Below are positions 7,828-15,985 of a stretch of DNA of 64,000 nt, in pieces. Location of the stretch: contig CBINGY010000019.1 of NCBI GenBank assembly GCA_966250325.1, positions 1 through 64,000 on the forward strand. Direction: 5' to 3'. Made by a program: the position numbers and the translations under genes. The stretch's first letter is position 1, and every line of letters begins with the position of its first letter. This stretch comes from Jiulongibacter sp966250325. GTDB taxonomy: Bacteria > Bacteroidota > Bacteroidia > Cytophagales > Spirosomataceae. The notes under the pieces are model-generated. The model saw nothing but the letters and a program-made list of their open reading frames with translations, did no database searches and had not been told where the DNA came from.

Positions 7828-8916
7828 TTATTCCCTTCCGGGGATAGAGCCAAGTCTATCCATTACATTTCTGAAACCGATGTAGGAACGGGTTGAAGTA
7901 CGGTATTCAAACGTAGTGGTTCCTGTTTCGAGATAATAGGCTACATCTTTCCAGGATCCCCCTTTGATAACTTTTCTTGGTTCATCGGGATCATCATATA
8001 CAGGGTTCAAATCCCAGGTAACAGGCATGTAAGATTCCGAATAGGCATCCTGGGTCCATTCTGCCACATTACCTGCCATATTGTATAGCCCAAAGTCATT
8101 CGGATTAAATGCATTGGCAGGGGAGGTATACGGATATCCATCAGCCCGGTAATTACCCCGGTAGGGTTTGAAGTTTGCCAGAAAACAGCCTTTGCCATTG
8201 GCCACATACGGGTTACCCCAAGGGTATTTTGCACCTTCTTTTCCACCTCTGGCCGCCCATTCCCACTCTGCCTCAGAAGGAAGTCTGAAACGAGGTGATT
8301 TGAACTGCCCGTTTTCTTCACGATACGCATTGTATTGTTTCGTACGCCAGTTAGAGAAATATTGTGCAGCATCCCAGCTTACACCCACCACCGGATACAT
8401 ATCAAAGGCCGGACTACTGAAATAGTACTCGGTCATCTGATCACCGTTGTGGTACGAGAAGTCTCTTTTCCAAACGGTGCTATCCGGGTAAAGTTTTGAC
8501 ATGATAAATTCTTCTCCCAGCACAGATACAGAATCTGCCAGCATGTAGTTCACAAAGGTGCGATACTCATTGTTTGTAATCTCGGTGTCATCCATGTAGA
8601 AAGGGCTGATCGTGATTTTCTTATTCATTCCGATTCGGGAGGAAAGCACATCCTGATCTGCCTGACCCATCAGAAACGAACCCGATGGAATCAATACCAT
8701 ACCGGAGGGTGCCGTTTGCTTGTACCCTTTTCTCGCTGTGGCAACGATTTCACCGTTTGTGAGACCCTGCAGAGGGTCACCCTCGGCTCCACCGCCTTTC
8801 TTGCCAAGACCTACCTTCTCCATAGTTTTATTGAGAAAGCTACAACTCTGCAGCATCACCAGGGGGGTAATGATTAAGAGGGCCTTAAGGGTTTTTTTCG
8901 CAAATCGCTTGTTCAT
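7828..8916 (-). CDS. gldK: Gliding motility / T9SS ring lipoprotein GldK (PorK)
   Basis: GldK is the outer membrane lipoprotein that forms the T9SS ring with GldN. The 362-residue protein has a lipoprotein signal ending in Leu-Gln-Ser-Cys25. The formylglycine-generating-enzyme/sulfatase-modifying fold follows, with landmarks IPSGSFLMGQADQD, SPFYMDDTEITNNEYRTF, LPSEAEWEWAARGG, NVAEWTQDAY and KGGSWKD. In GldK this fold is structural, not catalytic. It is downstream of porP and upstream of gldLMN. Confidence 0.96.
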   Translation of the reverse strand: MNKRFAKKTLKALLIITPLVMLQSCSFLNKTMEKVGLGKKGGGAEGDPLQGLTNGEIVATARKGYKQTAPSGMVLIPSGSFLMGQADQDVLSSRIGMNKKITISPFYMDDTEITNNEYRTFVNYMLADSVSVLGEEFIMSKLYPDSTVWKRDFSYHNGDQMTEYYFSSPAFDMYPVVGVSWDAAQYFSNWRTKQYNAYREENGQFKSPRFRLPSEAEWEWAARGGKEGAKYPWGNPYVANGKGCFLANFKPYRGNYRADGYPYTSPANAFNPNDFGLYNMAGNVAEWTQDAYSESYMPVTWDLNPVYDDPDEPRKVIKGGSWKDVAYYLETGTTTFEYRTSTRSYIGFRNVMDRLGSIPGRE

Positions 8917-9129
8917 GTAACAAGATAATTTAGTTAGTAATGGTCTTCATTTTTATGAGAACAGACTAAAAACGCAGCCTTATTCCCGATTATTGTGAGA
9001 AATCCTAAAGTACAGCGAATTATAAATTATTCGACGGAAAGCACTTTGAGACCTTCTTAACAGAATCAAATTTTGCACAAATCATGCCAAGAATCTTCAC
9101 TGAACCAATCAGAAACAACACTGAGTTTG

Positions 9130-10098
9130 CTAGTATCCGTATCTTGGTGTTTTGATAATTGATTTCTTGCCCGAACGGGGAGGGTTCAAATAATAGGTAA
9201 GCAGCACTTCGTGTGACGTGGGGGCTTTAGCTGGGGTTCCGAAAACCACATAATCAAATGCGTAACCAGCTCTCACTTTATTATTGAGGAAATTTCCTCC
9301 TATCAGGAAAGACACGGCATCCTGCCAGCGATAGTTTACACCACCCCAAAAAGAGGAATTATAAGTAACTAAAGCACCGACTTCCGGAGAGACCGTTTTA
9401 AAATCACTTTTTATGATAAACATTGGGCTTATATCCAATGTATATGATACACCAATTAATAAAGAACCTGTGAGGTAAAGCGAGCGGGCAAGTGGATTTT
9501 TTCCTTCCAGTGTGCTAAACCCAAAGGTAGGCTGGTTGATATGACGTAAAGAAACTCCCAACGTGTACGAAGGATTGTAGAGGTAAGCACCCACTCCAAC
9601 ATCCGGTTGGGTTTGGCTTACTTTTCCGTCAGGAATAGAAGGATCATCTGACTCTCTGGGTCTATATTCCCCGCCATCCAATATTCTGGAGTAAATGCCC
9701 GCAGAAACACCCAGACCGACAATATTTGAGCCGATACGTTTGTGGAAAGCATAGGTTCCGCTTATCTCTCTGCTGGTGCTTCCACCGCCAATCTGATCAT
9801 TTGATATGTAAAGACCAATGCCACCTTTCAGGGCACTGAATGGGATGGAAGCTGAAATCTGCTGCGTTACCGGAGCACCGCCCTGATCAAATGAACCGGT
9901 ATAACCAACCCACTGTGTTCGATATAAGGCACTAATGGCTGTGCGGCCACCCATTCCTGTACTTCCGGGATTGAGATACAAATTGTTAAAAGAATACTGA
10001 GTAAACTGAGGATCGCCCTGGGCAAAAGCATCCTGGCACAGCATGAATGCTATAACCGGGATAAACCATTTATTAAGGACGTAAGTCAATTTTTTCAA
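9130..10098 (-). CDS. porP: T9SS outer membrane protein, PorP/SprF family
   Basis: PorP/SprF proteins are outer membrane barrels that associate with the T9SS ring and help anchor some cargo. After a signal peptide ending in Ala-Phe-Ala-Gln the mature protein starts with GDPQFTQYSFNNLYLNPGS, the family hallmark. Barrel strands follow, ending in YGY. The longest frame begins with TTG at 10137. I prefer TTG at 10098, which gives a normal signal peptide (MKKLTYVLNKWF) of about 322 residues in total. Its place directly upstream of gldK is the usual one for porP. Confidence 0.92.
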   Translation of the reverse strand: MKKLTYVLNKWFIPVIAFMLCQDAFAQGDPQFTQYSFNNLYLNPGSTGMGGRTAISALYRTQWVGYTGSFDQGGAPVTQQISASIPFSALKGGIGLYISNDQIGGGSTSREISGTYAFHKRIGSNIVGLGVSAGIYSRILDGGEYRPRESDDPSIPDGKVSQTQPDVGVGAYLYNPSYTLGVSLRHINQPTFGFSTLEGKNPLARSLYLTGSLLIGVSYTLDISPMFIIKSDFKTVSPEVGALVTYNSSFWGGVNYRWQDAVSFLIGGNFLNNKVRAGYAFDYVVFGTPAKAPTSHEVLLTYYLNPPRSGKKSIIKTPRYGY

Positions 10099-10194
10099 GT
10101 AAATCTTTCCAACTAAAACGTTTCGAATTACTTCCAATTATCTGAGTTTAACAAATTTCTACTCAGAAAATACGTAGAACAGAGGTAAAAGGTG

Positions 10195-10992
10195 TCAAAG
10201 GTTATTCGCTTCTTTTATGTAAAGTTCTAAAGCACCTACCATAGAAGGGGCGTTGGGGAGTGGAGCCTCTATGTCAAGTATCCAGTTTTTCTCCCTGATG
10301 GCCTGTGCCGTGGTGGGGCCGAAAGCCGCCAAACGGGTATTATTCTGTTTCCAATCGGGGAAGTTTACATCAAGAGCTTCCACACCAGACGGGCTGAAAA
10401 AACAGATCACATCGTAGAAAACATCGGTGAGGTCTGATAGATCTGCAGGGCCGGTTTCATAGATGATCGCCTCTGTGAGAGGAATTTTATGTTTCTCCAT
10501 GATGCTGGGGATACTATCATTTCTGATGTTGCTACATGGAAAGAGAAATTTCTCTTTTTTGTGTTTCAGGATGTAAGGTTCCAGATCTGCTGCGGTACGT
10601 GTTCCGGAAAATATCTTCCGCTTTCTGATGGTAATGTATTTCTGCAGATAATTGGCGGTTTGCTCCGAAATGCAGAAATATTTCATGTCTACCGGCATTT
10701 CTATTCTAAGCTCTTCACAAAGTCTGAAGAAATGATCAACCGCATTTCTACTTGTGAAAATTACGGCAGTGTGAGCAAGTATGTCTACCTTTTGTTTTCT
10801 GAACTCTTTATGACTTAGGCCGTTTACGGCAATGAAATTTCTGAAATCAACTTTGATTCCGTAATTCTCTACCAATTTGTCGTAGGGGGTGTCCTTTTTA
10901 CCATCTTCGATGGGATTTGAAAGCGTTACTAATATACTTTCTACTTTACGCATTCTGGCTTTTATCTGGCCAGCTTCTGTGTTTTCACTCAT
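10195..10992 (-). CDS. hemD: Uroporphyrinogen-III synthase
   Basis: HemD closes and isomerises the linear tetrapyrrole hydroxymethylbilane to uroporphyrinogen III. The 265-residue protein has the two-domain fold with weak overall conservation typical of the family. Recognisable stretches are AVIFTSRNAVDHFF, FPCSNIRNDSIP, and the C-terminal CFFSPSGVEAL...LAAFGPTTAQAI. It follows a DUF4271 gene, a common arrangement in Bacteroidota, and precedes porP by 57 bases. hemC, the previous step in the pathway, is 24 kb away. Confidence 0.92.
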   Translation of the reverse strand: MSENTEAGQIKARMRKVESILVTLSNPIEDGKKDTPYDKLVENYGIKVDFRNFIAVNGLSHKEFRKQKVDILAHTAVIFTSRNAVDHFFRLCEELRIEMPVDMKYFCISEQTANYLQKYITIRKRKIFSGTRTAADLEPYILKHKKEKFLFPCSNIRNDSIPSIMEKHKIPLTEAIIYETGPADLSDLTDVFYDVICFFSPSGVEALDVNFPDWKQNNTRLAAFGPTTAQAIREKNWILDIEAPLPNAPSMVGALELYIKEANNL

Positions 10993-11034
10993 CCTGGAGT
11001 AGTGTATTTTAGATTTATTTTAAGAGGATTTCTA

Positions 11035-12207
11035 TCAAAATGCCAACCTGAACCCTATAATGGTGGGGAGCACTTCCACGACGCAAAGATAAGCAATTAA
11101 AAAAAGATATTGTATGTTGTGGTTCTTCAAAATGCTGAAAAACGCCAATAGGGTACGTCCTGAATAAATGATTATCAAGATGATAGGAAGCCAATCTGCA
11201 ATTCCTTCTCTGCTGAATCTGTGCTGTACTGAAAATAGATGAAGAAGAAAGGCCAGAAGCAGAAACGAAAGCAAAAGGAACTGAATATTCTTGTAAAAGT
11301 GGATGTTTACCGTTTTGCCAAGGCCAAACAACTTTCCGCATATGCTCAATAGAAAAAACTTGAGCAGATACACCAGAAAAGCGATAGTGCTAGCAAGCAC
11401 AAAAAGAAGGAAGTAACCTCCCGTATTATCCTGCAGGTTAAATGGAATGTGGTCAGAAAACAGCACCACCCCCTCTCCCGCCATGAGCAGATAAAGGTAA
11501 CCGCTCAGGAGACTAAGCAGGCCAATAAAAGCGATATTGACTCTGTTAAGCGGTTTGCTTATCAAAAACTTCGATTCCCTGATTTTGGTTGTAAACAAAT
11601 CACTCACCTCAATGTATTCTGAAAAGGCTTTGGGATTGGTACTGGTAAGAACCGTGGCAAAAGACAGAACCAACATAAATACCACCACAAAGGTATTTTC
11701 TACCTGCCGCGGGGGCCGTAACTTTATAATGGCCAAGCGGTCCTTTGACAAAGAGGATTTAGTTTGATTGGTTGGTACTTTTGATCCGATCAGAAGACTC
11801 TTCTTTCCCAGAAAACTGCTTCCATAGAGTGTTAGAAGTATTTCTTTGCGGTCCTTGAAATCAGCAACCGGAATGATCACCCACTCGTTTTTGGGCAAAG
11901 AAATGTAAATGGAATTATTAACAAACAACTGACCGTCTGTATCGTCTGATTTCGCCAGAAGTACAAAATCTTTGAATAGACGCGTATTCAAAAGCACACT
12001 ATGGGCGGGTGTGGTATTATCCAGCTCTGCTGTAAATGGCAGCATTTGTTTTTGAGCCTCGTCGTAATAAAGCCACTTGTTTTGGAAATCTTCAAGTACG
12101 TAATAGGAATTTTCTGGCCCACCGGTTTTAGGGAAGGCAGCTACAGGAATTATAATAAGCAGTAGGAGAAGACTTCTCAACTTTTTTTTTGTGCAAAAGT
12201 AATCCAA
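11035..12207 (-). CDS. DUF4271 membrane protein
   Basis: This 390-residue protein has a signal peptide, an N-terminal soluble part to about 150, and six or so membrane helices in the C-terminal half. The hydrophobic stretches include NRVNIAFIGLLSLLSGYLYL and a last helix near the end (YLFLIAYLCVVEVLPTIIGF). The pattern and its position before hemD match the DUF4271 family of Bacteroidota, whose function is unknown. It starts 3 bases after the mgsA stop and ends 42 bases before hemD, so the three are probably one transcript. Confidence 0.82.
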   Translation of the reverse strand: MDYFCTKKKLRSLLLLLIIIPVAAFPKTGGPENSYYVLEDFQNKWLYYDEAQKQMLPFTAELDNTTPAHSVLLNTRLFKDFVLLAKSDDTDGQLFVNNSIYISLPKNEWVIIPVADFKDRKEILLTLYGSSFLGKKSLLIGSKVPTNQTKSSLSKDRLAIIKLRPPRQVENTFVVVFMLVLSFATVLTSTNPKAFSEYIEVSDLFTTKIRESKFLISKPLNRVNIAFIGLLSLLSGYLYLLMAGEGVVLFSDHIPFNLQDNTGGYFLLFVLASTIAFLVYLLKFFLLSICGKLFGLGKTVNIHFYKNIQFLLLSFLLLAFLLHLFSVQHRFSREGIADWLPIILIIIYSGRTLLAFFSILKNHNIQYLFLIAYLCVVEVLPTIIGFRLAF

Positions 12208-12210
12208 GTT

Positions 12211-12660
12211 TCAGACTTTCCGATTCAAATACGAGGCGTAGTCCGGAAATTTCACTTCGTATTCTTCATTCATTAATGGACTGGTCAGAAGAAAATCTGC
12301 GGTAGATCGGTCACAGGCAAAAGGAATATTCCAGACCACCCCCAGGCGAAGCAACGCTTTGATGTCTGGGTCGTGGGGTAGTGCAGACATGGGATCCCAA
12401 AAGAAAATAAGTACATCAATTTTCCCTTCAGCGATGAGAGCACCAATCTGCTGATCTCCACCCAATGGCCCGCTCATGAGTTTTATTACATGTACGTCAA
12501 GCAGGTCTTCCAGCAGGCTTCCGGTGGTTCCTGTTGCATAAAGCTGATGTTTCATCAAGGTATTTCGGTTATACCAGGCCCAATCGAGCAGCTCAGATTT
12601 TTTGTGATCATGAGCCACCAGGGCAATTCTTTTGCGAACCGAGAGTATCCGTGTTTCCAT
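12211..12660 (-). CDS. mgsA: Methylglyoxal synthase
   Basis: MgsA converts dihydroxyacetone phosphate to methylglyoxal and phosphate, a bypass of lower glycolysis that relieves phosphorylated-sugar stress. The 149 residues show the family landmarks ALVAHDHKKSELLDW, LYATGTTG, the catalytic LMSGPLGGDQQIGALI loop with its Asp, and IDVLIFFWDPM. Length is normal. It is the first gene of the leftward mgsA-DUF4271-hemD run and divergent from the MoxR-like ATPase. Confidence 0.95.
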   Translation of the reverse strand: METRILSVRKRIALVAHDHKKSELLDWAWYNRNTLMKHQLYATGTTGSLLEDLLDVHVIKLMSGPLGGDQQIGALIAEGKIDVLIFFWDPMSALPHDPDIKALLRLGVVWNIPFACDRSTADFLLTSPLMNEEYEVKFPDYASYLNRKV

Positions 12661-12676
12661 AGGAGGTGCTTTGAAG

Positions 12677-12684
12677 CAAAAATA
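12677..12684 (-). promoter_or_regulatory. Candidate -7 box for mgsA
   Basis: On the minus strand TATTTTTG matches the Bacteroidota TAnnTTTG element and ends 17 bases before the mgsA ATG. No TTTG was found at the usual distance upstream, so support is partial. Confidence 0.4.
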
Positions 12685-12757
12685 AGGAATGTTTTCATGG
12701 GAAGCTTTAAACCAAAAACAGATAGGTGTTGTTTCCTCACAAACATCTGTACCAACC

Positions 12758-14257
12758 TTGGAATCAAAACATACATCAATCAGGACGCTCGGAGAATTAA
12801 AAAGAAGCGGTTATGCCCCAAAATCTATTAAAGAGGAACTCCGGGAAAATCTGATCGTTAAGCTTCGGAAAGGAGAGACGGTCTTTGAAGGAATCTGGGG
12901 ATATGAAGATACCGTTATCCCTGATATTGAACGTGCTATTCTCTCTATGCATCATATCAATTTGCTGGGTTTGAGAGGTCAGGCGAAAACCAGAATTGCA
13001 CGTCTCATGGTAAATCTTCTGGATGAGTATATACCCGTGGTGGAAGGATCTGAGCTGAATGATGATCCACTGAAACCTTTATCCAGATATGCCAGAGACC
13101 TTATTGCCGAAAAAGGAGATGAAACGCCGGTAAGCTGGATGCATCGGGATGAACGCTACAATGAAAAACTGGCTACTCCGGATGTTTCGGTATCCGATCT
13201 GATTGGTGACGTAGACCCCATTAAGGCTGCAGCTATGAAACTCTCGTATTCTGATGAGCGGGTGATTCATTTCGGATTAATACCCAGATCTAATCGGAGT
13301 ATATTTGTAATTAATGAATTGCCAGATCTTCAGGCCAGAATTCAGGTTTCCTTGTTTAATATATTACAGGAAGGCGATATTCAGATCAGAGGTTTTAAGC
13401 TGCGTTTGCCACTCGATATTCAGTTTATTTTTACGGCCAATCCTGAAGACTATACCAACAGGGGTAGCATTGTAACTCCATTGAAAGATCGTATTGATTC
13501 CCAGATTATTACTCACTATCCGAAAACCATTGCCACGGGCCGGAAGATTACCGAACAGGAAGCTTCATTGAAAAAAGGGCAAGAGCTGGTACAGGTCAAT
13601 GATTTGTTGAAAAATCTGATCGAACAGGTAGCCGTGGCTGCCCGCGAGAGTGAATATGTAGATGCAAAGAGTGGCGTATCTGCCCGTCTCACAATATCGG
13701 CGTATGAGAATCTGGTAAGTGCTGCCGAAAGGCGGCTTCTGGTTAACGGGGAAAAGACTACCTATGCCAGGGTTTCTGACCTTTACGGGGCCGTGCCCGC
13801 TATCAACGGGAAAATTGAACTGGTGTATGAGGGAGAGGTGGAAGGCCCGGCGTATGTAGCATACAGCCTGTTGGGTAAAGCCATTCGGGCCGAGTTTCTG
13901 AACTACTTTCCAGATCCCGAGCTACTGAAGAAGTCCAAAGGCAAAAATCCGTTTCTGGCAGTAACCTCCTGGTTTGCGGCGGGAAATGACATGGATATCA
14001 CAAATGATCTCACGGGCAAAGAATACAAAGACAGACTGAAAGCCATTGATGGTCTTGAAGAACTGGTGGTTCATTATCATCCTCATCTCAAAGGAGAGGA
14101 GTTATTGTTCATGATGGAGTTTGCCCTTCACGGACTCGCCGAGTTTTCGCTGATCAGCAAGCATCCGCTGGATACCGGTTTGCAGTTTAAGGATTTGCTC
14201 GGCAACCTTTTTGACCCGAACAAATTTATGGACGACGATCAGGATTCGGATTACTGA
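12758..14257 (+). CDS. MoxR/BchI-like AAA+ ATPase
   Basis: This is a roughly 500-residue AAA+ ATPase of the magnesium-chelatase/MoxR type. The Walker A loop reads GLRGQAKT. The Walker B position reads IFVINELPDL, with Asn where most relatives have Asp. Sensor 1 is FTANPEDYTNRGS. A helical lid region follows, and no metal-binding VWA domain is present. The frame is open from an ATG at 12689, but the family usually begins close to the IRTLGELKRSGY block, so TTG at 12758 is preferred. MoxR-type ATPases act as chaperones for VWA-protein complexes. No VWA gene adjoins it. It overlaps the ankyrin gene stop by 7 bases. Confidence 0.85.
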   Translation: MESKHTSIRTLGELKRSGYAPKSIKEELRENLIVKLRKGETVFEGIWGYEDTVIPDIERAILSMHHINLLGLRGQAKTRIARLMVNLLDEYIPVVEGSELNDDPLKPLSRYARDLIAEKGDETPVSWMHRDERYNEKLATPDVSVSDLIGDVDPIKAAAMKLSYSDERVIHFGLIPRSNRSIFVINELPDLQARIQVSLFNILQEGDIQIRGFKLRLPLDIQFIFTANPEDYTNRGSIVTPLKDRIDSQIITHYPKTIATGRKITEQEASLKKGQELVQVNDLLKNLIEQVAVAARESEYVDAKSGVSARLTISAYENLVSAAERRLLVNGEKTTYARVSDLYGAVPAINGKIELVYEGEVEGPAYVAYSLLGKAIRAEFLNYFPDPELLKKSKGKNPFLAVTSWFAAGNDMDITNDLTGKEYKDRLKAIDGLEELVVHYHPHLKGEELLFMMEFALHGLAEFSLISKHPLDTGLQFKDLLGNLFDPNKFMDDDQDSDY

Positions 14258-14718
14258 TGACTCTCCAGTAGTTCGATAATCTCTTTGAAGCCTTTTTCTT
14301 TGGCATAAGAGAGGGCGGTATTTCCTTTTGGATCCCGGTAATTCAGGTCAGCTCCGTTTTCAAGAAGTAAGCGGGCAATTTCCGTTTGGCCGAAAGAACA
14401 GGCATAGATGAGTGCGGTGGCTCCTTGTCCGTTCAGGGCATTTACGGCAGCCCCGTTTTCGATAAACAATTGGGCGAATTCCAGAGGGCCTTTGAAGCAA
14501 ACACCCATCAGAGCGGTATTTCCGGCGGCGTCTTTGGCATTGATATGGGCTCCTTTCGAAAGTAATAGTTTGGTAACATCTGCTTTTCCGGTGTAGCTAG
14601 CCAGAATCAAAGGAGTGAATCCCCGCAGGTCCTTTTGATTCAAAAGGGAAGGGTCTGCATCCAGGGCTGCTTCTATTTCGGCTAAAGTTCCTGTTTTGAG
14701 GAGCTCAAAAAATATCAT
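14251..14718 (-). CDS. Ankyrin repeat protein
   Basis: The 155-residue protein consists of four to five ankyrin repeats, each with the G-x-TPL/ALMxA pattern (GFTPLILASYTGKADVTKLL, GNTALMGVCFKG, GATALIYACSFGQTEIARLL, GNTALSYAKEKG). There is no signal peptide, so it is probably cytoplasmic and a binding partner for another protein. It is divergent from oxyR with a short shared control region. Ankyrin genes beside peroxide-defence genes are known in other bacteria (for example ankB beside a catalase gene), which suggests an oxidative stress link. Confidence 0.9.
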   Translation of the reverse strand: MIFFELLKTGTLAEIEAALDADPSLLNQKDLRGFTPLILASYTGKADVTKLLLSKGAHINAKDAAGNTALMGVCFKGPLEFAQLFIENGAAVNALNGQGATALIYACSFGQTEIARLLLENGADLNYRDPKGNTALSYAKEKGFKEIIELLESHQ

Positions 14719-14812
14719 AGGTAGTTTTTCAAGTGAATGCCAAAAGTAGTGAGCTTTGTCTAATAGGTCAAAGTGATATTTTAGATCTTTTCATAGATGT
14801 TATCTATTTTAA

Positions 14813-14820
14813 TACTTTTG
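14813..14820 (+). promoter_or_regulatory. Candidate -7 box for oxyR
   Basis: TACTTTTG fits TAnnTTTG exactly and ends 14 bases before the preferred oxyR ATG, implying a very short leader. The region 20 bases upstream reads TTTT, not TTTG. The box lies inside the longer frame that begins at 14733, which argues against that earlier start. Confidence 0.5.
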
Positions 14821-14834
14821 TAAAAAATCCCTTC

Positions 14835-15764
14835 ATGAACCTTCAGCAGTTGGAATACATCCTTGCGGTGAATGAACACCGGCATTTTGCCCGGGCGGCA
14901 GAGGCGTGTTTTGTGACTCAGCCTACGCTTAGTATGATGATTCAGAAACTGGAAGAGGAACTGGAGGTGAAGCTTTTTGACCGGAGCCGGCAGCCGGTTT
15001 GCCCCACGGAGGCAGGTGAAAGGCTGATTGCCCAGGCAAAGAAAATTATGAGCGAGGTGAGTGTATTGCAGGAAATGGCCCGTGAAGAGCGGGATTATAT
15101 CGGCGGAGAGCTCAGAATTGGTATAATTCCTACCATAGCTCCCTATTTGTTGCCTTTGTTTATTGAGTCATTTCATGCGAAATATCCCCTGATAAGGCTT
15201 AAGATAAGTGAGCTGGTTACGGATAACATTCTGAACAAACTGGAGAGGGGAGAGCTGGATGCGGGTATTTTGGTACCACCTGAAAACGACAAGCGACTTA
15301 CGGAAATTCCACTGTACACGGAGGCATTTGTGGTCTATTCTCCCCGCGAATTTGATAAGGAATACCTTCTTGCAGAGGATATTAACGCCAATGCAAATGA
15401 ACTGCTGCTGCTGGAGGAAGGCCACTGTTTCCGATCACAAATTTTACAATTTTGCGAGCTGAAACGAAAAATGGACACGGCCATTGAGTACACTTCAGGA
15501 AGTCTGGAGACTCTGCGAAATCTGGCTGACAGGCAGCTGGGAATCACTATTTTACCCGAATTAGCCACGCTCACCTTTACCATGGATCAACTGAAAAAGA
15601 CCCGGCAGTTTGCCAGTCCGCGGCCGGTGCGAAAAGTAAGTATGGTCATGAGTCGGGGTTTTGTGAAACGAAAACTGCTGGATTTACTTTCTGAAGAAAT
15701 AAAGAGTCAATTACCTGCGGATCTTGTGACGGAAGAAGAGCTGATTGTGCCGTTTAATGCCTGA
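14835..15764 (+). CDS. oxyR: LysR-type peroxide sensor OxyR
   Basis: The protein (309 residues from the ATG at 14835) has an N-terminal LysR helix-turn-helix (MNLQQLEYILAVNEHRHFAR...QPTLSMMIQKLEEEL) and a substrate-binding-like sensor domain. The sensor has GHCFRSQILQFC, in which two cysteines nine residues apart correspond to the redox pair Cys199/Cys208 of E. coli OxyR. It therefore probably senses hydrogen peroxide by disulfide formation. The frame extends upstream to 14733, but homologous sequence starts at 14835 and the promoter-like box lies between. It is divergent from the ankyrin gene. Confidence 0.92.
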   Translation: MNLQQLEYILAVNEHRHFARAAEACFVTQPTLSMMIQKLEEELEVKLFDRSRQPVCPTEAGERLIAQAKKIMSEVSVLQEMAREERDYIGGELRIGIIPTIAPYLLPLFIESFHAKYPLIRLKISELVTDNILNKLERGELDAGILVPPENDKRLTEIPLYTEAFVVYSPREFDKEYLLAEDINANANELLLLEEGHCFRSQILQFCELKRKMDTAIEYTSGSLETLRNLADRQLGITILPELATLTFTMDQLKKTRQFASPRPVRKVSMVMSRGFVKRKLLDLLSEEIKSQLPADLVTEEELIVPFNA

Positions 15765-15836
15765 GCAATTCCAATTCCGGAGGAGATGAAAATTCTTAAA
15801 ATAAACGAAGAATACGCCTGTTTCTTTGATGAGGCA

Positions 15837-15868
15837 TTTGCTCTGTTCGCAATAGTCTCTTAATTTTG
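15837..15868 (+). promoter_or_regulatory. Promoter of the tRNA-Pro gene
   Basis: TTTG at 15837-15840 and TAATTTTG at 15861-15868 are separated by 20 bases, a full match to the Bacteroidota housekeeping promoter. The tRNA begins 12 bases further on. Confidence 0.75.
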
Positions 15869-15879
15869 CACACTTATTT

Positions 15880-15953
15880 CGGGATGTAGTTCAGTCCGGT
15901 AGAATCCTCGTCTGGGGGGCGAGTGGTCGCAGGTTCAAATCCTGTCATCCCGA
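15880..15953 (+). tRNA. tRNA-Pro (anticodon GGG)
   Basis: A 74-base cloverleaf can be folded by eye. The acceptor stem CGGGATG pairs with CATCCCG, with discriminator A. The D stem is GTTC/GAAT. The anticodon stem CTCGT/GCGAG holds loop CTGGGGG, giving anticodon GGG for proline codon CCC. The T arm has GCAGG-TTCAAAT-CCTGT. CCA is not encoded. A strong promoter precedes it and a terminator follows. Confidence 0.96.
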
Positions 15954-15954
15954 C

Positions 15955-15985
15955 AAAGGTCGCCGCTACGGCGACCTTTTTTCTC
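15955..15985. terminator. Terminator after tRNA-Pro, shared with the GH3 gene
   Basis: An 11-bp perfect hairpin (AAAGGTCGCCG and complement, 3-base loop) is followed by TTTTTT. It begins 2 bases after the tRNA and ends just before the stop codon of the convergent GH3 gene. Confidence 0.9.

Noticed and set aside
15786..15863. 25-codon frame with an upstream GGAGG between oxyR and tRNA-Pro
   Set aside because: It overlaps the tRNA promoter and its stop lies in the -7 box. Shine-Dalgarno sequences mean little in this phylum.
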